This document shows positions 21,601 through 31,779 of a stretch of DNA of 31,779 nucleotides, piece by piece; the stretch's first letter is position 1, and each line of letters opens with the position of its first letter. This DNA comes from Takakia lepidozioides (Eukaryota > Streptophyta > Takakiopsida > Takakiales > Takakiaceae). The notes under the pieces are model-generated. The model made no database searches. It had not been told where the DNA came from and was given only the letters and a program-made list of their open reading frames with translations. A program made the position numbers and the translations under genes. The stretch spans positions 1 through 31,779 of the forward strand of contig JAKLZA010000322.1 of NCBI GenBank assembly GCA_030704615.1, read 5' to 3'.

Positions 21601-23501
21601 CACCAAACATGGCTTACGGAGACCACTCATAGCTTAAGGGGTGCATTTAGTGTTCAAACGAATGCTGACAAGTATTGAGAGCATACTTTGAAATTATCTT
21701 ATATCATCTCTCAAACCTTGCACAAAGAAGGTCACCTGAACCTGTTCATTAACAACTTCTCGAGGCAATTTCAAAGTATGCTCTCAATACTTGTCAGCAT
21801 ACGTTTGAACACTAAACGCACCCCTCAAGCTATGAGTGGTCTCCGTAAGCCATGTTTGGTGATCATGAAGAAGATAGTGGCAAGGGCTGCCGATCTTTTT
21901 TTGTCACAGGAAGCAAGTCAGGGCTACCAATTTGATTATGCTCATCTTGTCAAAATGATCGGACAAGTGGCTGGAGAGAAGGTCATTGTCTTATTTGACA
22001 CTGGTTCAACACATAATGTGATTAGTTCTCGGATGGTTAAAAAGCTGAATCTTCTCATGGAACACTAAACGCACCTTGTTTTAAGGCCCTCCAAGCCTGG
22101 ATGTTCCGACCCTCCTCATCTGGGGCTGATTGAATTCAGGTCTGATTCCTGGTGCCTCACCCCCTGGATTCTCTGGTTCTTCACCTCCTGGATCTTCCAT
22201 CCTACAGGGCTCCAACCTCCACTAACCTCGCTCTGATACCAAATGTCACAGGTCTGTCTATTTATAGAAAAGGGTATTCACATTATCATAGTGTAAGCAT
22301 GTTCTCAGCCTTGCACTGTAGGACAGGCCTGTGTCCTTTTCCCCCTCCTGAGTCTTACACTGGGTCCTCCTAAAATACTCCCCAAGGACTCCCCCCCTTG
22401 CTCTAAGGATACCCTTTGGTATTCCCTTGCTACCCAAAGGCCTAACACTTGGCCTTTGCCATTCTGACGGTTACTTTCTCTTGCTTAGCCATAAGTCCCT
22501 TCAGCTTCCGTTATGCTTTCTGTCTTCAGCCTTGCTTAGCCACTAACCTAGGCATACAAACCTAGTCTGTGACAATCCCATCCTTGGCTTGCCTATACAT
22601 AGGTAGGACCCATCCTTTAGCCTCGATATAGATGTTTTGACTGCAGAGGCAAATACATTTCAGGAGGAAAAGTTGGTCAGCACTCACATCTTCCTCCCTC
22701 CCGGGTTGATGACCTCTTCAACTGAGCCTTTCAGCTGCATTTCTGGGGAATGCAGCTCCCAGACAAATGCAAGAAGGGAGGACCAGCACATCTTCCCAGA
22801 ACAGTGATCATCAACCTCATCATGGTCGGCTTGGAGTCTTCATACGTGAGATTACCTCTTGATGCCTTCTATGACTCCCTTTAGACCTTCTTCACTATTT
22901 CCCAGTTGTCCAAGTATCTAGAAACGCCAGCACAGGGATGGTTATCCCCTATCTTTATACCAGAGCATTGGGGGCATCCACATTTTCAAAGAGATGGTTC
23001 CATACAATGTCAAATAGGATGGGCCAGGCATCCTGCACTTCGTATAATTATATTGGAAGTTAGTCGGACTGTGTGAAAGGAAAATGGGAACTTGTAGTTG
23101 ATGCCTTTCTGGTGACAAAGTAGCTCGATCATGAAAACACTTTGGATCTTTGTACAAGACATATGACCTTTGTGTTCTATGGGGATCTACACAGTGCAGT
23201 TCCTTGGCAATTGGAGGGGACCGTAATCAAACTTCGAATAGAGATTTTTGACGTGGATGCTGTATTTTAAGAATAGGCCATGCACAAACTTAGTACCAGG
23301 CTGCATGGAGTCAAGTTACAGGGATCTCGTTGGGTCTGGGAGAAGATGTTAGGAGCAGCCACAGTCTGTACTGACCATGCAGCCTAATGCCCTGCCAGAC
23401 CTAAGAATTGCATGGTTCTTGGACATTTGTGGCAGATTAAAACTGCAGCAGATGTGTGCATTTTCTACGACGTCCAACGGCAAAGCGGCAAGAGCCAATA
23501 G
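12615..23501 (+). CDS. PIS: Phosphatidylinositol synthase (CDP-DAG inositol 3-phosphatidyltransferase)
   Basis: Joins CDP-diacylglycerol and myo-inositol to make phosphatidylinositol in the ER membrane. Ten exons: 12615-12696, 13378-13462, 13997-14046, 14864-14903, 15334-15378, 15563-15631, 16055-16169, 16928-16987, 17486-17572 and 23436-23501. They give 699 nt (232 aa plus stop); every intron is GT-AG and every phase fits. The CDP-alcohol phosphotransferase motif D-x2-DG-x2-AR-x8-G-x3-D-x3-D is perfect at D60, D63, G64, A67, R68, G77, D81 and D85. Other family landmarks are [13 protein letters not shown] (19-31), [20 protein letters not shown] (108-127), [13 protein letters not shown] (145-157) and the C-terminal IKTAADVC block (212-219). 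Length matches plant enzymes (about 227 aa). Introns 1-8 are 184-817 bp; intron 9 is 5863 bp because an antisense Ty3/gypsy element sits in it, only 65 bp after the donor. The coding sequence is intact, so the gene is probably functional if intron 9 is still removed. Confidence 0.95.
17638..17896 (-). repeat. 3' LTR of the gypsy element (left copy)
   Basis: 259 bp, bounded by TGTCACAG and CTGTGACA, which are perfect 8-base inverted ends. Relative to the right LTR it has roughly 11 substitutions, a gain of 8 bases after 17690, a one-base indel, and lacks about 80 bases just after the string CCATTCT near 17870. Confidence 0.93.
17897..17910 (-). promoter_or_regulatory. Polypurine tract
   Basis: On the minus strand this reads GAAGGGGTAGAGAA, directly abutting the TG of the 3' LTR. 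Position and composition are those of the plus-strand DNA primer site of an LTR retrotransposon. Confidence 0.8.
17911..18272 (-). other. Element 3' internal noncoding stretch
   Basis: Between the stop of the integrase-chromodomain frame and the polypurine tract. A minus-strand open frame of 74 codons (18234-18010) has no recognisable domain and is probably chance. I see nothing else here. Confidence 0.5.
18273..19753 (-). pseudogene. Integrase with chromodomain-like C-terminus, broken
   Basis: Read right to left. VADALSR (19751-19731) marks the RNase H/integrase linker. The HHCC zinc region follows ([12 protein letters not shown], then VTHCFTCQ), with residues missing between GHSG and VTHC and a frame change. 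The catalytic core is scattered over frames ([32 protein letters not shown]). In the conserved SDGQTERVNQ motif the glutamine codon is TAG at 19062-19064. A clean frame then runs 19043-18273 (256 aa): the core end, the GPF/Y-type module ([14 protein letters not shown]), [10 protein letters not shown], and a chromodomain-like end with ILDRR and DATWESE. The protein is inactive as it stands. Confidence 0.9.
19757..21023 (-). pseudogene. Reverse transcriptase and RNase H, broken
   Basis: Read right to left: a pre-RT linker at 21023-20805; RT fingers and palm at 20836-20582 ([35 protein letters not shown]); then, after a stop and frameshift, [12 protein letters not shown] and the catalytic FIDDILVY at 20579-20370; the connection domain at 20367-20122 ([16 protein letters not shown]); and RNase H at 20125-19757 ([25 protein letters not shown]). 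In RNase H the usual TDHK motif reads THHK ([11 protein letters not shown]), which loses a catalytic aspartate. At least three frame breaks separate the blocks. Confidence 0.93.
21033..21398 (-). pseudogene. Protease end and protease-RT spacer, broken
   Basis: Continues from the sense protease copy. From 21398 the frame still reads [19 protein letters not shown] to a stop at 21337, the usual segment after the aspartic protease active site. A separate frame at 21215-21033 begins [17 protein letters not shown], typical of the Ty3 segment between protease and RT. The two do not join in frame. Confidence 0.7.
21399..21695 (-). repeat. Inverted repeat arm 1, sense protease copy
   Basis: 297 bp whose reverse complement matches 21767-22063 with about 13 mismatches (near 96% identity). 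On the minus strand it encodes a Ty3-type aspartic protease segment ([17 protein letters not shown], with the D-T-G triad intact), preceded by a short antisense piece of gag (21695-21645). Confidence 0.93.
21696..21808 (-). pseudogene. gag fragment (capsid region), partly in hairpin loop
   Basis: The minus strand reads TYADKY, a TGA stop (21784-21786), then [20 protein letters not shown] and VQGLRDDIR. This resembles the retrotransposon gag domain, where a V-N-E-x-V segment is followed by F-x-x-GL-x-x-D-I. It forms the 71-bp spacer (21696-21766) and the start of arm 2. It is the only recognisable capsid sequence left in the element. Confidence 0.7.
21767..22063 (+). repeat. Inverted repeat arm 2, protease copy in antisense to the element
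   Basis: 297-bp partner of arm 1. Here the protease segment reads on the plus strand, opposite to the rest of pol. It is open from 21688 to 22068 and includes [17 protein letters not shown]. The arm ends at 22063 within GAACACTAAACGCACC (22060-22075), a 16-mer also present at 21807-21822, which suggests a template switch at microhomology. Confidence 0.93.
22081..22200 (-). pseudogene. gag N-terminal remnant
   Basis: A short minus-strand frame starts at ATG 22200, 30 bases from the primer-binding site, and stops at TAA 22083-22081 (39 aa). It begins [18 protein letters not shown], rich in Pro, Gly and Glu. Position and composition suggest the first codons of gag, cut off where the inverted duplication begins. 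The family is not recognisable from this sequence alone. Confidence 0.5.
22230..22241 (-). promoter_or_regulatory. Primer-binding site, initiator Met tRNA
   Basis: The minus strand reads TGGTATCAGAGC, the usual plant LTR-retrotransposon match to the 3' end of initiator methionine tRNA, two bases inside the 5' LTR. It fixes the element's orientation as minus. Confidence 0.95.
22244..22574 (-). repeat. 5' LTR of the gypsy element (right copy)
   Basis: 331 bp with TGTCACAG and CTGTGACA ends. It keeps the stretch of about 80 bases (from about 22468) missing from the left LTR, so it is the more complete copy. A TATA-like TCTATAAATAGA on the minus strand lies near 22257-22268, only about 13-24 bases before the LTR end. 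Confidence 0.93.
22575..23435 (+). other. Intron 9 of PI synthase, right of the element
   Basis: Original intron sequence between the retrotransposon and the last PI synthase exon. It ends in GGCAG directly before ATTAAAAC. No recognisable coding sequence or repeat. The pentamer CTTGC, which flanks the element on the left, occurs at 22589-22593, 14 bases beyond the LTR end rather than at it. Confidence 0.6.
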
Positions 23502-24692
23502 ACAGCTGACCGAACTCAACCTTTATTTTCCTCCCACTGGGTCTTTGGCTGCTTAGAGGTCAGTGTAGAGATGATTGATTGATTAATTTGAAGCCTGCTG
23601 TTGATAGGGGGTAGTCATTAGCTGGGGTTGGATTTGTGGCCCTCCCTTTTCTTCACTATAGGAGCAGAATGTTAGCTTATTCTGGTACAACAGTGCTATT
23701 GTCTTCACAGTATAAGTTTGTAAAAAGTGAAACGATTACAAGGGGAGAGCCAGGCAGTTTTAGGTGAGTTCTGGATATGGCCAAATTGTTGATTTTTGGA
23801 GTAGGTTTTGTGTTGAAAGACAAAAATCGATTGTAAAGCATGGCAGTTTTTGTAGATTTGTATTGATCAGTTGTGAGCTACCAGGATTGACATCCTTTTT
23901 GTGGGATGGTCCTATTGGAGCCAGTTTTGAAGGATGGTTCCCTGCCTGCCAAAGATGAAAGTAATCCGTTGTGGGAGAGCAAAAAACTTCTTAAACTAAC
24001 TTCATTTCTTGTTTGGAGCTCAGTGGGCATTCTTCGGAAAAGGACCTTTGAATTTGGAGACATCATTTTTGCTGTTGTTCTTCTACTCTCAGATAGTTGG
24101 ATCCTTTGTGGCTCCCTGCAGACACATACATCTACAGGAATAATATGTCGAGAAGAGATAATGCAATTACATACAACGGCGGCCTTCGTCTGTATCTGAA
24201 GAGATGGGTCAAGGCCTACCTCGACTTGATGGTACAAACCAATACATCCTTTGGAGCAGAGTGACACACATTCTTGCACATGTTGCCGCATCCACAACAA
24301 TTCCAGTTTGGAAGGTGTTAGAATTCACAGAGGGAGTTTCAAGCTCAGTTTCAAAGTTTAAAGAACATTTTTTCTCAGGAAACAATCTGTATCACTTGCA
24401 AGGGAAATTCTTGTTCCTTTTCTGCTGCCATGTGAAGTCATTAAGCAGCACACACACACACACACACCCTGTACACATAAAATGTTCAATACAAGGTCGC
24501 TCCTCAGTAAAGCATGTTGCCCTGTTGCCCCATTATTCTTTTCAAAGATCAGATAGCATGAACACATTCGAAAGATAAATCTTAGGCAGCTCCAATCTGT
24601 CCGAGTCTTGTCTTATTGAGGAATGCTAGTGTAAGCTTCCCATAACTTCTCTCCTCTCAAGCAGTCTACAATAGCACTGCTCCAATGATTCA
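23502..24692. other. Intergenic, PI synthase 3' side to reductase duplication
   Basis: Must contain the PI synthase 3' UTR on the left. Open frames at 23764-23958 and 24204-24578 start with ATG but show no domain I know. A (CA)9 run lies at 24449-24466. The right border at 24693 is where similarity to 29851 onward begins. Confidence 0.45.
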
Positions 24693-25161
24693 GCGATGCG
24701 TAGTAATCCAGTTTGATCTGGTCTCCAGAAGATGCTCATTTCCCGAGTACTATCTTCGCAAGCTCAGATTTTATTCTATGGACGTAGCATCGAAGTGATG
24801 AGACACATGGATACATCATGTTTGTTTGGACACGCATCCTGCGACTCGTATTCGAATACGAGTCAGAGTGACATTCCTGCACATTTCTGTTCTCAAATTT
24901 CTTAGGAAATTCAGGCTTAAGCAAATAAGTACAGTGGTGACGGTATGAACTGCACGTCATTCTGACAGTGTGTCAGAGCCGCTGAAATATCGTTGGTGAG
25001 CTCATGACAACGGAACTGCCGATTTCAAGCGCTTGACAAGGAACAGCTGGAGTGACGAGTAGCGTGTTTTCATTCACACTTTCATGGGGGAGTGTCGAGT
25101 CTGACTAGTAGGCCTTTATAGTGGAACTCTGTGATAAGTACTCGGTTCTTTGGTAGGTCCA
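24693..25161 (+). promoter_or_regulatory. Upstream region of reductase copy 1 (duplicated)
   Basis: Matches 29851-30320 closely, starting with GCGATGC at 24693 and 29851. Blocks such as GTAGTAATCCAGTTTGATCT / CTAGTAATCCAGTTTGATCT and GATGAGACACATGGATACAT are shared. Just before the coding start both copies have TGGTAG followed by GTCCAA, which could be a 3' splice site ending a leader intron. Spacing to the ATG differs by small indels. Confidence 0.7.
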
Positions 25162-28314
<3,153 letters not shown>

Positions 28315-29850
28315 CATTGGAGGTCAAATGAAGGGAAGTGAAAATAGGAATGGTGCGTGGCAGTATTTGCGAAGGAATGGTTGATGACAGACTACACATT
28401 AAAGGCCAGTTTTGCAGCCTAATGATGTAATGCAGCTGTGTGATGTGCAGAACCAGTACTGTGTTGAGACCTTGGTAAGAGTTCCCTTGAAATCTTCTTG
28501 TAGAGGTTGCCTGCTACTGCTCTCTCCAGCATTTTTACCTCATTATTTTTTAGCAGCAGTACAAGCTACAAACGTTCCCGGGAGTTGCATTTGATGGCTT
28601 ACATAGTACACCAACAATGCTGTAGGGCCTCAGAGTGATCACCTCTGCCAAACTGCTTCTCTATCTGTTCATGGCTGTGTTGGCTGGGGACGTCAAAGCC
28701 TACCTGCATCTACATCGTCCTAGAGCCAGAGCCAGAGAGGACAAGAGCAGTAAGGATAGAGGGGCATGGCCTGTGTTCCATTTGCGTTCGCCGAAGGAGG
28801 GGGAGGAGCTGGTTAGAACTAGTACAAGTACCCTGTACTAAGCACACTTGATCGACCCATCAATTGTGAAGTTTCAAAAGAACCTGAAAATAAGGGTAGG
28901 TTTCCACCAACCAGGTATGTACAACCATTACTTACATCATGCATTTGGTTGCCACTCCATGGCTCTAACTTAGAGCCGCGTCTTGGGAAAAAGCGGCATG
29001 CAGATGCGTTCCATGTTCCCTTAACTGAACCAAGTAATTAGTGATTGAAGCAGCCCTCGCTTAGTTGTGAGCATTGCATTGTGCAGGCACCAATTGTCCT
29101 CCTCTTGCATCGGCCCAATGCACGCACCAACAAAGCCTGAAACCTCACTAACACTATCCTGACTGCAAACAACAAATTACCAAAGCATGTGCATGCTTCA
29201 ATTGGGAAGGCTGTCTTTCATTTTCTTCAAAAAAATTCTTTACCGACATACTTTTTTGGCGTCCTAAAATTGCTTAGAGGCGTACGGTAGGCGCATACGT
29301 AGTGTACGTACGGATCTACTCCACACCTTCTGCGGTTTCGGATGGAGGAGAGAGAGACAGAGAGACAGAGAGAGACACGGATTATTGACGCTTCTGTTGA
29401 TTGATTGTGTTGATGCATGTGTTTGTGACACAGCTCCTGCTACAGTTTCGAATCGAAAGACATAGTTAAACAGAGTTGGTACGTGGTTTTCTGAAATTTC
29501 GCGGGGGAATAGACGGAGTGAAGGTTGTTTCCCGCTGATTTTGTTGTTGCACTGTGCGAGTTTGAGAGAGGTCTTGTGTACACTTCAGTAACCAGAGGAA
29601 GGGATAAAGAGAGAGGGCATAGGACACAGGATTTTAGGGAAATCCGGTCGGGAGGATACAGAGGGAGAAGAGAGGAAAGGTGCGTACAGACAGGTTTCGC
29701 GATTAGTTGGAATAGAAAGAGTTTGTTGTTTTGAGAAGAATATTGATCGAGTTGGTCGACACTATCTTTCCGAGAGGGAACAGGACGAGTTTCGGAGAGG
29801 ACCGGTTGTATTCATAAAGGTGAGCCTCCTGTTGCCTTTTGTATGGGGTA
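28315..29850. other. Intergenic between the reductase copies
   Basis: Holds the 3' UTR of copy 1. A frame at 28674-28841 (ATG, about 55 aa) and others here are unrecognised. From about 29340 the plus strand is rich in GA, with AGAGAGAC-type runs to 29370 and purine-rich stretches around 29570-29690. It ends in TTCATAAAG followed by GTGAGCC at 29820, a good splice-donor match. Confidence 0.4.
29340..29819 (+). promoter_or_regulatory. Possible leader exon of reductase copy 2
   Basis: A GA-rich leader-like stretch ends at a donor-like site (AAG, then GTGAGC at 29820). The first suitable acceptor-like site before the copy 2 start is TGGTAG at 30295-30300, so a leader intron of about 480 bp is possible. 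No equivalent sequence precedes copy 1. This is inferred from splice-like sequence only. Confidence 0.25.
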
Positions 29851-30320
29851 GCGATGCCTAGTAATCCAGTTTGATCTCGGTCTTGAGAAGATGCTCATTT
29901 CCGAGTACTGTCTTCGCCAGCTCAGATTTTATACTATGGACGTAGCATTGAAGTGATGAGACACATGGATACATCATCTTTGTTTGGCCACGCATCCCGC
30001 GATTTTGTCTATATATGTATTCGTCTCCGAGTCAGAGTAACATTCCTTCACTTTTCTGATTCTCAAGTTTCTGATTTTCAGCAAATGAGTACACAATGGT
30101 GAGGTATGAACCGCACTTGATTCTGCCAATGTGTCAAAGCCTAAGCTGAAATCGTTGGATGACCTTCCCAATTTCGTCGGTGAGCTAATGACCATCAGAG
30201 TGAGAACCAAACTGCCGATTTCAAGCGCTTGACAATGAACAGCTTGAGTGACGGGTAGCGTATTTCATTCACACTTCAGTTGGATTTCTTGAACTGGTAG
30301 GTCCAAGGCTACAACTGACA

Positions 30321-31486
30321 ATGCCGGAGACGGAGGTGAGCAACAAGCAGGTGATATTGAAGCATTACATAGTAGGATGTCCCAAGGAATCAGACATGGG
30401 AATCCGCACCAGCAAGCTTCCATTTCAGCTGCAGGCGGGTAGCAAAGACGTGCTGCTCAAGAACCTGTATCTGTCAGCTGACCCGTACATGCGCCATCGC
30501 ATGGCTGACGACCACTCTTCTTACATCCCGCCTTTTACTCCTGGCCAGGTAAATCTCTCTATCTCTCTTAGGCTTTGTCACAGGGGACTAGGCTGAAGTT
30601 TCAACGAAGAGTGGAGACTGGGGACTAGATACGTCCCTATCGTAATTTCAGGCAGTGCCGAAAAGGGTACTTCACATCACACTCTGTAACTGCAACTCCG
30701 TCCTCTTGGTTCAAGAAGCTCCCTGAGACTACTGTGAAAGCTCTGTCCCTCCTTGGGTTTGATGGGGTAAACTCTTGTGCATCCACTTGAGAGTATGGTA
30801 ATGTAGAGGTGTTTGGACAAAACTTGGAAGGTCATAATGGAAGGTAAGCTCCAGTGAGAGTGGGACTTGTCAGCTCTAGTCTGCAACAAGAATGTCTGGT
30901 ACCAAGGCCTGCAACAGATCACTACATCAATGAAATGAGAGCAACACAAAGGGTTGATGTTTTCATCGTTTCTCATTAATAAAAGGACTTTGATGTGCAT
31001 TTCTAATCTTCATAAATGGATATCTTCACTGGATCTTATATTTTCATGAGCAATTTCAGTTTTCTTTGTGTAGGCTTTAGAAGGCTGTGATTACGTACGA
31101 GTATTTGTGTCTTCTTTTGTTTCCCTGTGCACTGAAGCTTCGTTACTGAAATCTACTGCAAACCTTAAGTACTTTGTTGCAGGGAGCACTTTAGAACAGG
31201 TAAAGTCCTACATGCACTAACCAGGGCTGCTCGCTAACAAGGAATGCAGTATCGCGTGGATATGGCTGGCAAATGAAAGGACTATCTGTTCGTCTCTATT
31301 ATGTGCAGCCGCTTGATGGGTTTGGGTTGGGCAAAGTGGTGCTTTCGAATCACCCCGATTTTAAGGAGAATGAATATGTGACAGCATGGACAAGATGGGA
31401 GGAGTACAGTGTGATTCCTGGAGGCAACACGTTGAAAGTTGTGGACCCCTCCGTTGTACCTCTCTCCTATCACTTGAGCTGTCTTG
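30321..31486 (+). CDS. NADPH-dependent alkenal/double-bond reductase, copy 2 (partial)
   Basis: Tandem duplicate of the 25162 gene, cut by the window end. Exon 1 30321-30548 (76 codons) and exon 2 31309-31486 (59 codons +1) have the same splice sites and phases as copy 1; exons 3-5 lie beyond 31779. The start is the ATG equivalent to residue 6 of copy 1, because the earlier ATG is AGG-like here. About ten residues differ from copy 1 over roughly 135, including R to H in the DPYMRLRM block, a block likely near the active site. Both frames are open, so the copy looks intact as far as seen. Intron 1 is 760 bp against 834 bp in copy 1. Confidence 0.92.
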
Positions 31487-31779
31487 GTAATCCTCCTGGC
31501 AAATTTGTTTGAAAACTCTATGTGCGTCTCTTTCAAGGCTACCTGATCACTGTCTACTTGTCCCAGCAATCATTCTCATCTGTGCCCTATTTATAGGTAC
31601 TAGATAGACCTCCCTCTGGCTACCACTTATCTTATGCTTCCATCTGTCTTTCTATACCCTTCTTCAATGTCTGTTGAGAAGATGATCAGTAAGCTCTGAA
31701 GCACCAAGTGCTCCATCTGATTGGGCAGTGGGATACTGTGGGAGAGAAATGAAATGAAATGGTGCTTTATAACGTCCGC
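31487..31779 (+). other. Intron 2 of reductase copy 2, incomplete
   Basis: Begins GTAATC like intron 2 of copy 1 and follows it with small indels up to about 31745. There GAAATGAAATGAAATGG and the remaining bases depart from copy 1. Confidence 0.7.

Larger units (their letters stand above)
17638..22574 (-). mobile_element. Ty3/gypsy chromovirus-type LTR retrotransposon, decayed
   Basis: A 4937-bp element lies antisense in intron 9 of the PI synthase gene. It has two LTRs starting TGTCACAG and ending CTGTGACA, a tRNA-iMet primer-binding site next to the right (5') LTR and a polypurine tract next to the left (3') LTR. Internal order on the minus strand is gag remnant, rearranged gag/protease, RT, RNase H, integrase, chromodomain-like tail; this Ty3 order plus the tail indicates a chromovirus. 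All reading frames are broken by stops, frameshifts and deletions, so it cannot move by itself. No matching 5-bp target-site duplication is seen: the left flank is CTTGC and the right flank ATCCC. Confidence 0.95.

Overview
This is nuclear DNA from a land plant. Four multi-exon or organelle-editing genes and one LTR retrotransposon can be read from it. The evidence for a plant is a DYW-type PPR protein, a plant-type phosphatidylinositol synthase with many GT-AG introns of 0.2-0.9 kb, a plant-type NADPH alkenal/double-bond reductase, and a Ty3/gypsy chromovirus primed by initiator-Met tRNA. The near-identical P-L-S repeats of the PPR protein, and a SARAF-like gene, fit a bryophyte or seed-free vascular plant (moss, lycophyte or fern) better than a flowering plant. 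That placement is inference.

Layout. Positions 1-4300 hold no gene I can name, only a few short coding-like islands. A minus-strand SARAF/TMEM66-like gene (ER calcium-entry regulator family) starts at 6697 and runs left: exons 1-3 are clear, exon 4 is tentative, and the C-terminal part was not located. Positions 6980-8640 contain broken minus-strand coding-like sequence of unknown family. A DYW PPR gene lies at 9058-11322 on the minus strand. It is divergent from a complete ten-exon phosphatidylinositol synthase gene at 12615-23501 on the plus strand, whose exons reassemble into 232 aa with a perfect CDP-alcohol phosphotransferase motif. Its last intron (17573-23435) is swollen by an antisense 4.9-kb Ty3/gypsy element (17638-22574) with two LTRs, tRNA-Met PBS, polypurine tract and decayed PR-RT-RNaseH-IN-chromodomain. 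Most of gag in that element is replaced by a 297-bp inverted duplication that would fold into a long hairpin.

On the right is a five-exon alkenal double-bond reductase gene (25162-28314, 349 aa) and a tandem second copy starting at 30321, cut off by the window end after exon 2. The duplication unit is about 5.1 kb and includes the promoter region and intron 1.

The genes do not form one pathway: they cover organelle RNA editing, phospholipid synthesis, ER calcium control and reactive-carbonyl detoxification. The most unusual objects are the hairpin-forming, gag-deleted retrotransposon in the lipid gene, the plant SARAF homologue, and the 303-bp internal repeats of the PPR gene.
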